Shown here: piece after piece, positions 45,375-56,059 of the stretch
Layout: each line of letters opens with the position of its first letter
Numbering within the stretch: the first letter of the stretch is position 1
The notes under the pieces: model-generated
Told to the model about the DNA's origin: nothing
The model's database searches: none
Seen by the model: only the letters and a program-made list of their open reading frames with translations
From: Ophioderma brevispina
Lineage: Eukaryota > Echinodermata > Ophiuroidea > Amphilepidida > Ophiodermatidae
Length of the DNA: 64,000 nt
Reading direction: 5' to 3'
Assembly (NCBI GenBank): GCA_023653785.1
Contig: JAMKCH010049055.1
Coordinates: 46,687 to 110,686 of the forward strand
Position numbers and translations under genes: made by a program

Positions 45375-46056
45375 TTATTGTTTTTTTTCTGTTTGAAGCT
45401 TTTTCAAATTCCGCTGCACTTTTTTGGATCTGCGCTAATTGTGCCGAGAGTTCATTTTGAAGTTCTTTCTCTTTTTCATTAACAAGAGACAGCGTTGCTG
45501 GCTGAGTGTTGTTCCAAGGCCTCGTCTCTGTGTTCCGTAGCGGCTTGCTCTAAACTAAGAAATTGATTTTGTGCTGTTTGCTGATGTTGGGTTAATTGAT
45601 TATTTAGTTGGCCTAACCGCTTATTATGTGCCTAATTTCATCGTGGAGCTTTATTGCTGCAATATGTTTTAGACTAGATCGTCAACACCTTCAAGCGTTC
45701 ACGCTCTTGGTTCAAATTGGTTCCAATTGATGACCGCGGATTCACTGCTACTTTTAATGCGCCATTGAGCTTATACATGTTTTTTCTCAAACTCTTGCCA
45801 TCGTTTATCCACGTGACGCTAAATTCGCTGAATGCTCCATTTATCTGTCGATATTTCTGCACAACTATTTCTACATTAAGGATACCTCCTCTAACTCGTT
45901 TATGCCTACAAAAAAACGTTTATCCAACTCGCTTATTTTTGCTTTAACATAGTGCTGAATGCGATTTAAACCTAGTTGGCTTAACACATAGCGCGCCATA
46001 ATAAAAATAAATCCTATAATAGCTAAAAAGTATAGAGTTAATTCAATATTGAACAT
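40640..46056 (-). pseudogene. Giant membrane-anchored coiled-coil protein, frameshifted
   Basis: Minus-strand ATG at 46056 opens 'MFNIELTLYFLAIIGFIFIM', a single N-terminal membrane helix. It is followed by 'VLSQLGLNRIQHYVKAKISE' and then more than 5 kb of almost pure Glu/Lys/Gln/Leu/Ala sequence in shifting frames: for instance 'LQNELSAQLAQIQKSAAEFE' (45455-45395) and a 103-codon open frame 44920-44609 ('KQAVAIEKKLGYFSQKGQRS', 'LLEDAILKTLQTNETGEKLS'). The plus strand of the same region gives only Phe/Ser/Leu-rich shadow frames. Around 1,700-1,800 codons. Near the 3' end a globular part may exist ('LDYIVEDIDVRRKNVRISG', 40760-40700). No family is recognisable from coiled coil alone; a cytoskeletal, tape-measure-like or RmuC/SMC-like role cannot be told apart. 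Confidence 0.6.
45337..45371. repeat. T35 tract (poly-A on the coding minus strand)
   Basis: Thirty-five uninterrupted T inside the giant coiled-coil gene; on the coding strand it would add about twelve lysines. Confidence 0.96.
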
Positions 46057-46920
46057 ACTATTTCCCCCTTGTATTTTTCCAATCTATAATTGTGTGAGTG
46101 CTCTCTTGAGCAAAATTTCAAAATTTTTTAGCGAAGTAGTTTGGGATCTTCTTCAGTTCTGCTGGGTTTTTTTGTTATACCCAAATCAAGATGGGCTATA
46201 ACCCGAAGGCACTACTGAGACTAACTCAACATTTGTACCCTTGCCTTAGCGTATAAGGCCTCAGCTCTCAAGTTTAAGATTAACTGAAAAATACTTTTTT
46301 ACTCTCCCCCACATAATTTTTTCTCTAAAAAAAGGAATGAAGTGCTTCATTTTTAGAAAAAAACAATAATTTTATTGATATATTTCTTTGGAAGTGGAAG
46401 CCTACCTTTAGTTTTTAGTTAATTCGTATTTAATTTTTTTATGCCTTCTGCTGTTCAGTACAATATAAAATATAGATAATGATTGTGAGCTAGCGATTTT
46501 TATTGTAGTGCGAGAATAACGGACTACTTTTTGTTTTACGTGAGGCGGATACTGAATATAGGGTTTTTAACTAGAAGTTGCTTGTTTTTTAAGTTTGTTT
46601 GTCCCACTGCCCGATATACGTTCTTCTACGTTTGTAAAAAAATTCACATCCCTACTAAACATTTTTAGAAAATTCTTTCAATCCTAATTAGACAACAACT
46701 GATTAAAAAAAAGTCCTCTCTAAAAAAATTATGATTTTCCATAGCTTTATCAGAACTGATTTTATACTCTTTTTTTTCGTAAAAAAACAGTATAAAAGAT
46801 TATAAAGAGTGATACTAAGGTGTATTTTCTCAGAATAAGAGTGTATATTATTAAAAGTTGCTGTTTGTACATTAGTATTAATTATAAAAGACTTTCCAGG
46901 AAACGTATAGGAATTTATTT
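46057..46920. other. AT-rich intergenic region upstream of the coiled-coil gene
   Basis: No coding signal on either strand. A divergent promoter region is expected here, between the minus-strand coiled-coil gene and a plus-strand stretch beginning near 46920. Nothing more specific seen. Confidence 0.4.
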
Positions 46921-47440
46921 AATGTTCAATTTTTAGCGGAACTACCTATTTATATTATGCCGCCTATCCTATGTGCTTGGCCATTCTCATTGTTTTTTTA
47001 TTTAGGGTATCAAGTTAATTCACTTATAGAGGGGTATTACGTTTTCAGTAAAGAGGCGGAACGTCATAGAACCCAGCAAGAAACTGTACAAAACGCCTTA
47101 AAAGCATCCTAGATACTGAAAAAAAGATTTAAAAAAAAACTGGAAGCTGTTAAAAAAGAACTTGGGGGTAGTTCATGAAAAAACCGAGAGCTATCGCAAG
47201 AAAATACCGGGTTAGGGGGAGTAGCTGGAATGGGAGCTAGTAAGAAACGCGCCGAAATTCTGTACTCATTTTCTTTAGGAATGAATTTACTTGAATATGT
47301 TTCTAAAAAAAAAGTTGGGGAAATAATAGCCTATGACCCTGCTCAAGCGGGATTTTCCTAAAACGCATTGATATAGAAAAACGAAAGTTGATTAAATGCA
47401 TGAGCTTTTGCCATGGCGGTAATGTAATCAGTTCTTAACG
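46921..47440 (+). other. Unidentified small membrane/coiled-coil protein, frameshifted
   Basis: Plus strand gives 'MPPILCAWPFSLFFYLGYQV' (46957-47015), a membrane helix, then 'GYYVFSKEAERHRTQQETVQ' and 'LKKRFKKKLEAVKKELGG' (47032-47170). A further piece is 'GVAGMGASKKRAEILYSFSL' with 'GMNLLEYVSKKKVGEIIAYD' (47220-47338). The pattern (helix, then coiled coil) mirrors the N-terminus of the giant protein on the other side. Family unknown. Confidence 0.4.
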
Positions 47441-47543
47441 ATTATTATAGATAGAGTAAAAGAAAGTGTCAGATTAAAAGAGGAATTGACAAGAAAATTA
47501 CGCTCAATTTTCCTCAGGTAAGAAATATTAATTCTAATTGTAA

Positions 47544-48236
47544 TTACTTGACTAGTTTTCTGTCTAAATATTTTTGGCCTTTCTTGAATAAGATCAAAGA
47601 GCTTCTTGCCATCACTTGGGGTATTTACAACTTTTCCATTGATAGAGATTGGGTGGGCGTCCGCGCACTGAACGGGCCTTCCCTTGACTTCTGTACAGTG
47701 CAGTCTTTCATCAGCGATAGTCGGAGGTCTTTTTTTGCATCGTCCTTTCATTTTTCTGACCATCTATTCCAAGGTCTTTTCGCATACTTTTCAAAGTTTC
47801 ATAGCCTACTGTCGCACATGCTTCTAGCCCAGGTATTTTGTCCCGAATTATGCATCTATAGCGGATGGCTTGCTTGATTTTTAGCAGCTTCAACATACTC
47901 CGCAGCTCTTCCGGGTCGCGTATGGATGAATATGCGCTAAAGGGGGTAGTGCCGGAAGACTACTCGCACATCGTCCTTTAATCTGCGCCATGATGATCAT
48001 AGAACTCTGTGGAACTGCAAGACAGGCTGGGCCATTGTATAGTCAATATAGTCAATAATAACAACACTGGCAATCCGGGTTCCGATAGAATTTCATCACG
48101 GAAGTATTTTCCTTTTCTTCCACTCGCCACCGCTATTTTCGCTGCTTGACATTAGCATGACACAGTTCAGAAAATAGCTCCACGATGTCATAACATCCAA
48201 GAAGCTATCGACAAGTAAAAATTTTTTATTTTTCAT
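47544..48236 (-). pseudogene. DsbA-family thiol:disulfide oxidoreductase, frameshifted
   Basis: Thioredoxin-fold protein with helical insertion, likely exported disulfide oxidoreductase or isomerase. On the minus strand ATG 48236 opens 'MKNKKFLLVDSFLDVM'. Then 'VVIIDYIDYTMAQ' (48062-48025), the beta strand leading to the CXXC site (expected 'DY.CpyCk' is scrambled to 'MAQPVLQ'), 'LKDDVRVVFRHYPLL' (47983-47940), 'AAEYVEAAKNQASHPL' (47905-47860), 'TMQKKTSDYR' (47740), and the C-terminal cis-Pro strand 'VKGRPV' or 'GVQGRPTISINGKVVNTPSD' read over frames (47690-47620), 'GKKLFDLIQ' (47612-47586). 231 codons in span, normal. The catalytic cysteines cannot be verified. Confidence 0.68.
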
Positions 48237-48430
48237 TTGCTTTTCTTTCTCCAAAATTTCAAACTCAGTATCATTTAATATACAATTTTTGACATATATT
48301 GTACTTTATAATACAACATAACATATATTTTTTTTTAGTTGTTTTGGTTCTAAACTAGGCCTGCTCTTTTAAACGAAAAATTTAACTAGTTTCTTCGCAT
48401 TTGTACAATAGTGAAATTTGCGTACTCATT
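48237..48430. other. AT-rich intergenic region
   Basis: Short spacer between the DsbA-type gene and the next minus-strand stretch; contains ttgaca and tataat hexamers on the plus strand (48290-48313) but only 12 bases apart, so not a normal promoter. Confidence 0.3.
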
Positions 48431-49400
48431 TTCTTTATGGCAATTGCTTACCTATCCCGGTCGTAGTTAAAACTGGTATTTTCCACAGCTGAAAATATGC
48501 GCTATAATCAGTCCAGGCCTTCTTGGCCCTTGATAGGACGATTAAACTTGCTAAGAAATTCTCTAATAAAGGGCTTTTAATAATGGCCCCGGCGGAGAAA
48601 ATGTATGAATGTGAAGTTCTTTGCTTAGGCGCCGCAATCGATAGTTTTTTTGTCGAAAACTTTATAACGGCCTGAGCTTTATTCATTGTTGGCGCAAAGC
48701 GAAAAAAATTGACATTGGCCCTCCACCAATCGGGCCCAACGTTTTTTTTGCCAGTGGCCGTAGAGCTTTCCGTGATATTCAATAACGGTGTAGAAAGCTA
48801 GACCTGTATTGTTTTTTTCGCGGCTTTCAAGCGGCTATTTTATGAATAAATATGGGCTAGCTGGTATATGGCGTTCTCGCCTTGCCATGGCCTGGCCGAA
48901 TTCTCTGCCTGCCTTGAAAACAACATCTGCATGCAAACTACTCATGCAGCCTAGTTGGATAGTATGTCTGTCGGCTCGGCATGATCGCTAAGAGTCCACT
49001 GTTTTAAAAAACCGGGAAAAACTTTAATAAGCTTTGTCAATCTCGTTTTATTGCTCTGAGTCCCCGGCTGTCCTCCTCGCCGCTATAAAAAATAAAGAAC
49101 GACGATCTTGATTTAATTCTATAGCCCCAGTTTTTCCGAATGAAGTATAAAAAAACACACTGGGAGGCTGGATTTCATATCTGAGAGGCCCCTATCCATG
49201 GATTCTGTCCGTTTTCTGATATGGCGTAATGTTTTGGCACAACTTCGGTTAATGGCCAACAAAAAACAATATGTTTTCTAAGTTTTCTTTGCTTTTCATC
49301 TTTGGGATAAACATTGGGTATGACTATTAGTGAATTTCCTACTCAGCAATACTATGGTTGTTGACTTCCTGATAGCATTTTTTATGTGATTATATATCTG
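48431..49400 (-). other. Unidentified minus-strand stretch
   Basis: An open frame of 115 codons (48782-48435) reads 'NVGPDWWRANVNFFRFAPTM', then 'NKAQAVIKFSTKKLSIAAPK'. Upstream pieces are 'SSLHADVVFKAGREFGQAMA' (48955-48895) and 'GYDLNQDRRSLFF'-like text (49125-49085). It looks coding on the minus strand and might be cotranscribed with the DsbA-type gene. No family recognised. Confidence 0.3.
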
Positions 49401-50552
49401 TTTTCATGAAAAGAAGGAGATGGAATTTCAAGCAAATCAAAAAATATTTTCTGTAACGTTCTTATTATAATAGTAGCTGTGATGAATTGGATTGTATGAC
49501 ATAGCGTTTAGAATTTTGGCTTAATTATGTTATTATGATTTAAAAAGAATGAAAAATATTTCTCATATGAGAAATACTAAGAAAAAAGCGAATTAATCCA
49601 GCCTTTAGCCATAAGGTTAGGTTAGAGCTTAATTAGTATCGGCGGGGCAGGGCAATTGGGGTCATCGAGATAGAATAGATTGGACTGCACGCAAGGCAAA
49701 AGTTTCAAAGCATGGGCCCGCTGACAGGTTTAGGGATCTTGGGGAGGGAGCTTGAGCTAAGATCGATTCAGACAGTGGCTGCGGACTCAATTCAGCATTG
49801 TGAACAATAGCCTGAAGGCCTTTTTTCCTATTATCTTTGTTTTTCTAAATAGCTACGGATAATACTTTCTAATGCTTTAACGGGAGCTTTTCTTGCATTT
49901 CCAAAAGGATTTCAAGGATGTGAGTTCTTATTTTTTATGTTATAGATCTCTGGTTCCATACCTGAAAGTTTCTACCAAGCGCGAGACGGCTCCTCTCTTG
50001 AAAGCCCTTCTTTTGCATTCGGGACTTTCTTTAACTTTCTTGTTCGAGATTTTCTGGGAACGTTTAATTTCCTTACGAAGCTCCCGTTCTTTGCGTTCTA
50101 ATTCGTTTTGTTTCAATGGCCATACTTGGGTATCTTTAGGGGATCTTAGGAGGTTTTTCCCCGTGTTATTAATTGCTACTTACTATATTGGTTATTCTTT
50201 TATTTTGTATGCTATGTATAATAAAAAAATGGTGAATTTTGAAAGTAAGGATTTTTGACCTGATCTTCGATGTAGCTTGTAGTAAAAAAGTATAGCAATA
50301 AACCTCATAAAGAGACAGCGCCAAGAAAAAGCAGTAAAAAGCAGTAGAGCTATGAGTTACAAAAAAATTCCAATTCTAGCTTAAATAGTTAGAGCGTTTA
50401 GCTGATGATGGTTGTAATTTTGGTAATTTATATATATATGGTTTTCTTATATATGTTTAGGCGATTTCTTAGTATCCTGTTTTAAGCAAAATGGGGCTTT
50501 GGCGTTATTCAATTAAGCTGACCCTTTCGCCTGTATTAAGTTTTTTGTTGCC
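49401..50552. other. Unassigned region with a 121-codon open frame
   Basis: The plus frame 49893-50258 is open and hydrophobic at its end ('FFPVLLIATYYIGYSFILYA'). The minus strand of the same segment gives a membrane helix then a basic helix ('KQNELERKERELRKEIKRSQ', 50120-50060) and 'PVKALESIIRSYLEKQ' (49890-49845), which is the more protein-like reading. Neither matches a known family. 49400-49560 and 50260-50480 are AT-rich. Confidence 0.3.
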
Positions 50553-51440
50553 TCAATTAATTAAGATTCAAGGGTTAGCTAAGCAGATTTATTCTGAGAT
50601 CTCTGCCATTGATAACATCGGCTATGCTTTGTTCGGCTATTTTTGCACTTAGGCTGCGAGGTAAATCGATTACCTGAGGGATGATAGCCGTTACAGGGCC
50701 TAGGCGCTGATTCGGCTGAAGAGATGCTTTTGGGCTTTGGGGAGCTTCAGCGCTCATTCTAAATTCTCCTGAAATCCATTAGATACAAAACATAAAGTTA
50801 TTGGCTTGCCTAGAATATCACAGCAGCAGCTTTCAGCGGTTTCTGCAAGAATCCAAATGACGATAAATCTCGGCGATGCCGATGCGAAACACGCCGGAGT
50901 TTAATATGGTATCGGATCGTCCAAATATATATAGCGTTTTCCGCCGTCTCTAATGCATAACCTCCTCGTGATTCCACTGTTCTTGGGAGTTTTGGGAAAT
51001 AGGCTTGAATAGAAATTGTGCTCTGCATTTTTATAAAAACCTAGGGGTAGATTGGGAAGTTTTTCGCGAAGACCTAGTCGCCTTTGTTTAGCAAGAGTTT
51101 CCGCCCCTTATGCTGAAATATTTGAAGGTCCCACATAAGGACAGAATTTGAATTCCCGGCGTATTACGGAGAGCAGCGGAGCCCCCAACACAAAGCAGTC
51201 GACAATATTCGTTCCCCGGAGATAGAGCCGATTTGCAAGCCAGCCTTATATGGTAGTTGATATCAGTGAAACAGATTTTCGGTCAAAGGCGATCACGTAG
51301 AGAAAACCAAAAAAAAATTTTTTGCTTTCAAGCTTAGACAATGCTACTGCTACCGCCCTCATGAGCGGAGGGCTTTTGTAGAAGCTGAAAATAAGTCGCG
51401 CCGGCGTAGAAGTAATCTATTTCATGATCTGCAGTCTCAG
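50553..51440 (-). pseudogene. aacS: acetoacetyl-CoA synthetase, 3' part only, frameshifted
   Basis: Adenylate-forming enzyme activating acetoacetate. Only the C-terminal half is present. Minus strand: 'FYAGATYFQLLQK' (51420-51380), 'STGSPLTENLFH' across frames (51310-51275), 'LQIGSISGERI' for 'asiSGGTDi' (51235-51205), 'PSNISA', 'NFPIYPLGFYKNAEHN' (51065-51020), 'WNHEEVMH' (50975-50955), 'YIFGRSDTILNSGVFRIGTA' with 'EIYRHLDS' (50930-50850), and the tail 'AIIPQVIDLPRSLSAKIAEQ' with 'SIADVINGRDLR' and 'LANP' (50695-50560). These are diagnostic for AacS ('GGvRiGTaEiYr', 'LSGKi.E'). About 290 of ~650 residues. Nothing upstream of 51440 resembles the N-terminal half, so the gene seems truncated. 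Confidence 0.8.
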
Positions 51441-53110
51441 TAATGCAGAAAAAAGGATTCTTTTATTTTATTGATAGCTTGTTATCAAAAAATAGATGCA
51501 GCACTTGGAAGCATTTATTTTACTTTAAACATTTAGAAGAAATGTAGTAGAAGTAAAATACTTGCTGAAACTACTGAAAAACATTTCTGAAGATAGTTGT
51601 AGCACTTTGAAGGACTAAACTAGAAGCATCTCAGCGGTTTATATAGGGCAATTCTACAATAAAGCTAATGCCTTTTCTGTATTCGCGTTCGACATGGATT
51701 TTGGCTTTGAATTTTTTACGCTATAATTTCGACCCAAAAACTAACGCCGATACCCCTGCCGGATTTCAAGAGAGACGGCCTATTTTAGTGCTGAGTGGCC
51801 TGGAAGATAAAATGGTAGAACTTCAGTGCTTTAGAGACTGTAACTTGCGCCTCTGTGTACAGGGAGTTTTTGCTGAGCAAAACGGATACTATTATCAATT
51901 TTAGGCCACGGCCATCTCATCATAGCGCGAACAAGAAATTTATCGGCTTTAAAAAGGAGCTGATAGAATGGTGCAGTGCTTTTTTCCCTATTATGTGAGC
52001 CGTTTTCCGCGATTCAATGCCATGGGCATAAGGAGTTTTTCAAGTAACTGCACAAAAATATCGGCGAGTGTTCATGAAAATTCGGTTGATTCTAGAGAGA
52101 CTCATCGAAATTTATCGCTCGTATTTCTATTCCTTGACAGGACTGGATGAGTGGCAATCTCATGATTCTCTGTAGCCGTGTTACAATACTCTGTACACTA
52201 CTTTTTTTGGTGCTCATATAGTAGCTATTAAAGTTGCTCATTTTTTGAATTATAGCGCTGGTATTTTTTTTCAGTTCTTGGTCAATTTCTTGAATATAAC
52301 TGTGAAGAAGGGTTTTCTTTTATGCGGATTGATAAGATTGATAAACTTATGCAGTTTAGCCAGCTTCCTCTTCGATTACGTGGATGATTAGCAAAAAGAA
52401 GAAGCCATAGCCCAGCCGCTGCCTTTTAAGAGTGGAGAATATCCAGAATTCTGCCTATATTGTTGCGGCAAATCTCTTGAAGATAATAGAGGTATCTGCG
52501 CCTCTTTGCGATACTTGCGGCAATTTCTTTGAATGCTTGTTTTCTTTCACTGCTAATGTTTTACTGTTATCAATGCTTGATTTAGTGAAGATGATGCTCT
52601 TTCGAAGAGCTTCTAAGAGTTCTCTTGAGTGCTACGTCCAAGAGGCGATTCCTCGGCATCGATTTCAAAAATTTATGCGCTAGCTCAAACAAATGCCTGG
52701 GTTTTTGTTTCTGATTACTTTCAATAAAGGTGAAGCTCATCAGGTTTATAGGTTAATCAATTCAAAAAAGATTTTCTCTCTATCTTTTGTTGTTCTTGTA
52801 GATGTATTTTTTCTTGGGCAGGTAGCTTGGGGTGACATTACTATTCTACACAGAAAATGCTTGGCTTCTTCACTTGCTTTATTGCCGAGCCGATAATTGA
52901 GCTTTTGGAACTCTAGTTGTTTGTGTTTATAAAGAAAATCAGGTTTTTGCATGTAAAAATCTATTTGGCTTACATGTTTGACTAACCCTTGACTTCTCCG
53001 TTTAGAATAGCCAGAGGGAGTTTCCAAAGATGTTATTTTGGATGCGACTAGCCATTGGAAAAATATCACGAAAAGAAGCTTTTTCAGGGATCTTGGAATT
53101 ATTAAAATTT
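51441..53110. other. Unidentified region upstream of the aacS fragment
   Basis: 51440-51660 is AT-rich. Plus frames at 51668-51904 and 51968-52150 are open ('SRSTWILALNFLRYNFDPKT', 'VQCFFPYYVSRFPRFNAMGI'). From 52430 to 53070 the minus strand is more protein-like, with a 107-codon open frame (53069-52746: 'GLVKHVSQIDFYMQKPDFLY', 'NKASEEAKHFLCRIVMSPQ') that continues to 'HKFLKSMPRNRLLDVALKRT' (52685-52620). It faintly recalls relaxase or conjugation proteins, but I would not assign it. Confidence 0.25.
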
Positions 53111-54230
53111 AAGGAGTGTTTTGGAATGTGTTGATGCAATCTAGCGCCTCACTAAAAATAAAATTCCTTAGTAAATTTTTTTAGATTTTTCTAGTACTCC
53201 TTCTGTTCAGTTTATTTTTTATTATGGCTGTATCTAGCTCTAATTTTTTGGCATTCAATTTTTTGAAAATAGGCTTACGAGATGTGATAGCTAGGTACTT
53301 AAGGTCATGGTAGTGTACACTCCAAGAAATGTAATATATTAAAGTAATAAAAGTTAGCGTTCCAAATTCTGTTTGAAAATACCAGGAGGCAAGCCAAAAG
53401 AGGAAGAAGGATGTTAGAAAAAAGGAATATCTTGTACCCATTAGAAAATAAAGCCAATTGGTGGAAAAGTAATTTCTGTTTCTTCTTTTTCTCCAGATTA
53501 TAAAAGATTCGTAGATCTCACTGTGTAGTATAATACAAGAAAGAAGAGATACAACAGGGTCACAATACTGCTGATCTTCTTAGCATGTTTGTGTCGCGAA
53601 TAAGTAAGTACGAGAAAATAGCGATAGAGGTAAACGCTAAAAATATTTCAGCAAAAAATGCTGCGATAATTCCTTTTAAGTAGTTGATATCGAAGATGCA
53701 GAGAAAGAGAAAGAACCCCTCTATAAGAATAAGCAGGATGAAGAGAATTTATAGGTTGCTCGAAGAATCATTATCACTTTCTGCAGAATTTTAGTATTGT
53801 TATTACATCTTGAGCTATCCAAAGTCTTCTTAGCTTTATAAAGTAATAGGGGGTTGTTCTTGAGCTGGGGCGGAATTGAAATGGACTTCAAATTTTTTTG
53901 CTGCTAGGATGAGTAAAAAATAATGAAAAAGATTGCTATAATAATCAAAAAGATTAGTTATAATTTCTGAATAAATTCCGAGAAAGAGAAATTGGCTACA
54001 GAGCGTAGTTAAGAAATTAGATGCTTATTCTATTCAGTTTCTGACTTGCTTTATAATATTAAGAAAAAGATTTTGTTTTATTGGAAATAGTTTTTTGAAT
54101 ACATAAAGTTCAATTTTGACAAAGGAAATATCTATTTGAAAATGATTTTTGAGGGAGAAAAAATAGGAAGCAAGGATATAATGAAGAGCTAAAAAGAAAG
54201 AAGTTTCTGTAAAAAACATCTAATGCAATT
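53111..54230 (-). other. Polytopic membrane protein, unidentified, frameshifted
   Basis: Minus strand from 54219: 'ETSFFLALHYILASYFFSLK' (54213-54155), 'LILIEGFFLFLCIFDINYLK' (53742-53680), 'IIAAFFAEIFLAFTSIAIFS' (53675-53610), and an open 86-codon frame 53441-53181 ('YSFFLTSFFLFWLASWYFQT', 'TLTFITLIYYISWSVHYHDL'). At least five hydrophobic helices separated by charged loops indicate an inner-membrane protein. AT-rich, no recognisable family. Confidence 0.4.
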
Positions 54231-54629
54231 ATAAAAAAGGCAGAGTTGGCTGATAACCGAGCTCTGTGGATAGAATTTTGGAAAATAGCGGAAGAACAGC
54301 TGTAATAATTCTAAAAAAAGCTTGTTTAGGTTTTGTTTTGAAATTAATTTTAATTTCTTCTTTTTTTACAAAAAATTACTCATTAGTATGAAAGATAGAA
54401 TGTAATGAGTTTTTCATTTGATAGAGAGAATTTTGCAACAAGATGCTTTGTTGCTATGGTATTATAGGTGCTAACTAGCTTGGCAAAGCGAGCTAACATC
54501 TAATAAAGAATGAAGAATTGAACTCAATAAAGAATGAAGCGTTGGTATGATTTATTCTACTTTCAAATTTTTTTACTGAGTTCTTAGGTTTGATAAAAAG
54601 CGAAAATACGAAAACACGAGTTCATTAGT
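54231..54629. other. Intergenic region before trxA
   Basis: AT-rich, no coding signal. It holds a short direct repeat: aataaagaatgaag occurs at 54500 and again at 54526. Confidence 0.35.
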
Positions 54630-54966
54630 ATGGCGATGGGAAAAGTAGAAACTTAATAAAGAAATTTCGAGAAAAAAACTAGCAGAAGGGATTTCTTTGG
54701 TAGATTTTGGAGGGGGGGGGGGGGGGATGAGTGGTGCGCTCCCTGTCGGCGCAAGGTCCACTTATCCAGCAGCTAGCGAGGCGGGTCGGTGATAAAGTAA
54801 TAGCTAAAGTTAGATATAGATCATAATCAGGATGTAGCTGACGAGTACGAGGTCATAGATTCCGGACACTTCTCATTTTTAAAGATGGTGAAATTGTAGC
54901 GAGGTTAGTGGGCCTTCACTCGCTGATATGCTGAAAGATAAAGCTTAGGCCTTAGCTTCCGCTTAA
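54630..54966 (+). pseudogene. trxA: thioredoxin TrxA, frameshifted near the active site
   Basis: Small cytosolic dithiol reductant; would serve the Bcp peroxiredoxin among others. ATG 54630 opens 'MAMGKVET', then 'KKFREKLAEGISLVDF' (54655-54708). A run of 15 G (54712-54726) replaces the tryptophan-alanine part of the strand, after which 'EWCAPCRRKVHL' (54730-54765) gives the W-C-x-P-C redox motif with alanine between the cysteines, a common natural variant. Then 'LARRVGDKVIAKVDIDHNQD' across frames (54776-54835), 'VADEYEV' (54834-54856), 'TLLIFKDGEIVARLVG' (54866-54913, cis-Pro replaced or scrambled just before) and 'LADMLKDK' to the stop at 54964-54966. 112 codons, normal. Confidence 0.82.
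54712..54726. repeat. G15 run inside trxA
   Basis: Fifteen G interrupt the strand just before the active-site cysteines, where every thioredoxin carries 'DFWA'. Confidence 0.95.
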
Positions 54967-56059
54967 TAAGGAAGCTTTTTAGGCTTTCTTTTTTTGGTTT
55001 TTGCTTGTTTTTCTACTGAAGATGTTAAAGAATTTAAAAAAGAAGAAACACTTCTTTGGAACATCTTCCCGCTAGTTTCTTTTTAAAAAAAAAAGTAAAG
55101 AAGGAAGAATATCTGTGCTTGTGGCTAATTTTTTTTTGGACCTGCTTACTTTTTTTAGGTTATGTAGAGATCTATACTCTAAAATACAGCAGAAAATTGT
55201 AGAAATACTGTGTGAAAATAAGTGGAGGCGGGGTATCCCGCTGAAGCAGGATTGAAAGTTAGTTGGCATAGATCGGGAAATAGATTTATGCGCCGTGAAA
55301 TGCTTGGTGGATAAAGATGCCGAGATAGCCGGATTCACAGATGTTTGCGCTTTAAATGAACTGTGGGCAACTGAAAGATCTTTGAGGATTTGGCGGGCGT
55401 TGATATGCCCTAGACGTTTTCATTTTGCGAAATTGGGCTGCTGAATTCAAGCATTTTTATGACTATAAAACTGTGTTAGCGGCATCTACAAAGCGTTCTG
55501 CCCTTTTTATGCTGAGACGACAGCATTGTGCTGAGAGGAAGACGATGGGCTTGGAAAAAACCAGCCGAAATACCCCTTAGTTTCTTTAAAACGCGAAGGG
55601 ATACTATCCGTACGGAGAGAACGACAAAGTGGAGCAGGTGGATGAGAATTAACTAAGAAATTTCTGAAACATAGAAGTAAAAAAGCATGTGAGAGGGGCA
55701 GTAATAGAACAATAGCGGTAGTAAATGTCAAGAAAGGCGAGATTAGATTTTTATCGTTATTTTCTAGCGATAGTTATCTTTGAACGACGGAAAAGCGCTG
55801 ATATCCGGTATGTTGTCTGAACGATGGATAAATAAAATAAGTGAAGTAAAAAGGACCTGGAAAAAACTTTGTGAGCTTCAAAACTTTTTTATAAGCAAGA
55901 AGAGACAATAAGGCTATAATACAAATTATGTCGCTCTGCTTCTCCTCCGGCAAGATGAAATCAAGGTAAAGTCATTCAGGGGAACTACTGCAAAAAAGTT
56001 GAAAATAAGGATAAAACTTATCATTACAGAAATGCGGTCATACAGCTATTAGTCCCGAA
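54967..56059 (+). other. Unassigned stretch between trxA and dinG
   Basis: Plus strand fragments: 'LLTFFRLCRDLYSKIQQKIV' (55141-55200), 'KLVGIDREIDLCAVKCLVDK' (55258-55318), 'DAEIAGFTDVCALNELWATE' (55317-55377), 'KYPLVSLKREGILSVRRERQ' (55570-55630), 'NRTIAVVNVKKGEIRFLSLF' (55705-55765). Clearly protein-like, possibly an N-terminal extension of the DinG-type protein or a separate gene in front of it. No family assigned. Confidence 0.3.

Noticed and set aside
40800..45950. Many plus-strand open frames of 60-80 codons, rich in Phe, Ser and Leu
   Set aside because: Composition is that of the antisense of Glu/Lys/Gln-rich coiled coil; the minus strand gives continuous coiled-coil sequence.
49600..49830. 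Structured RNA (SRP RNA, tmRNA or RNase P RNA)
   Set aside because: None of the conserved cores of these RNAs is present, and the minus strand reads as protein-like sequence.
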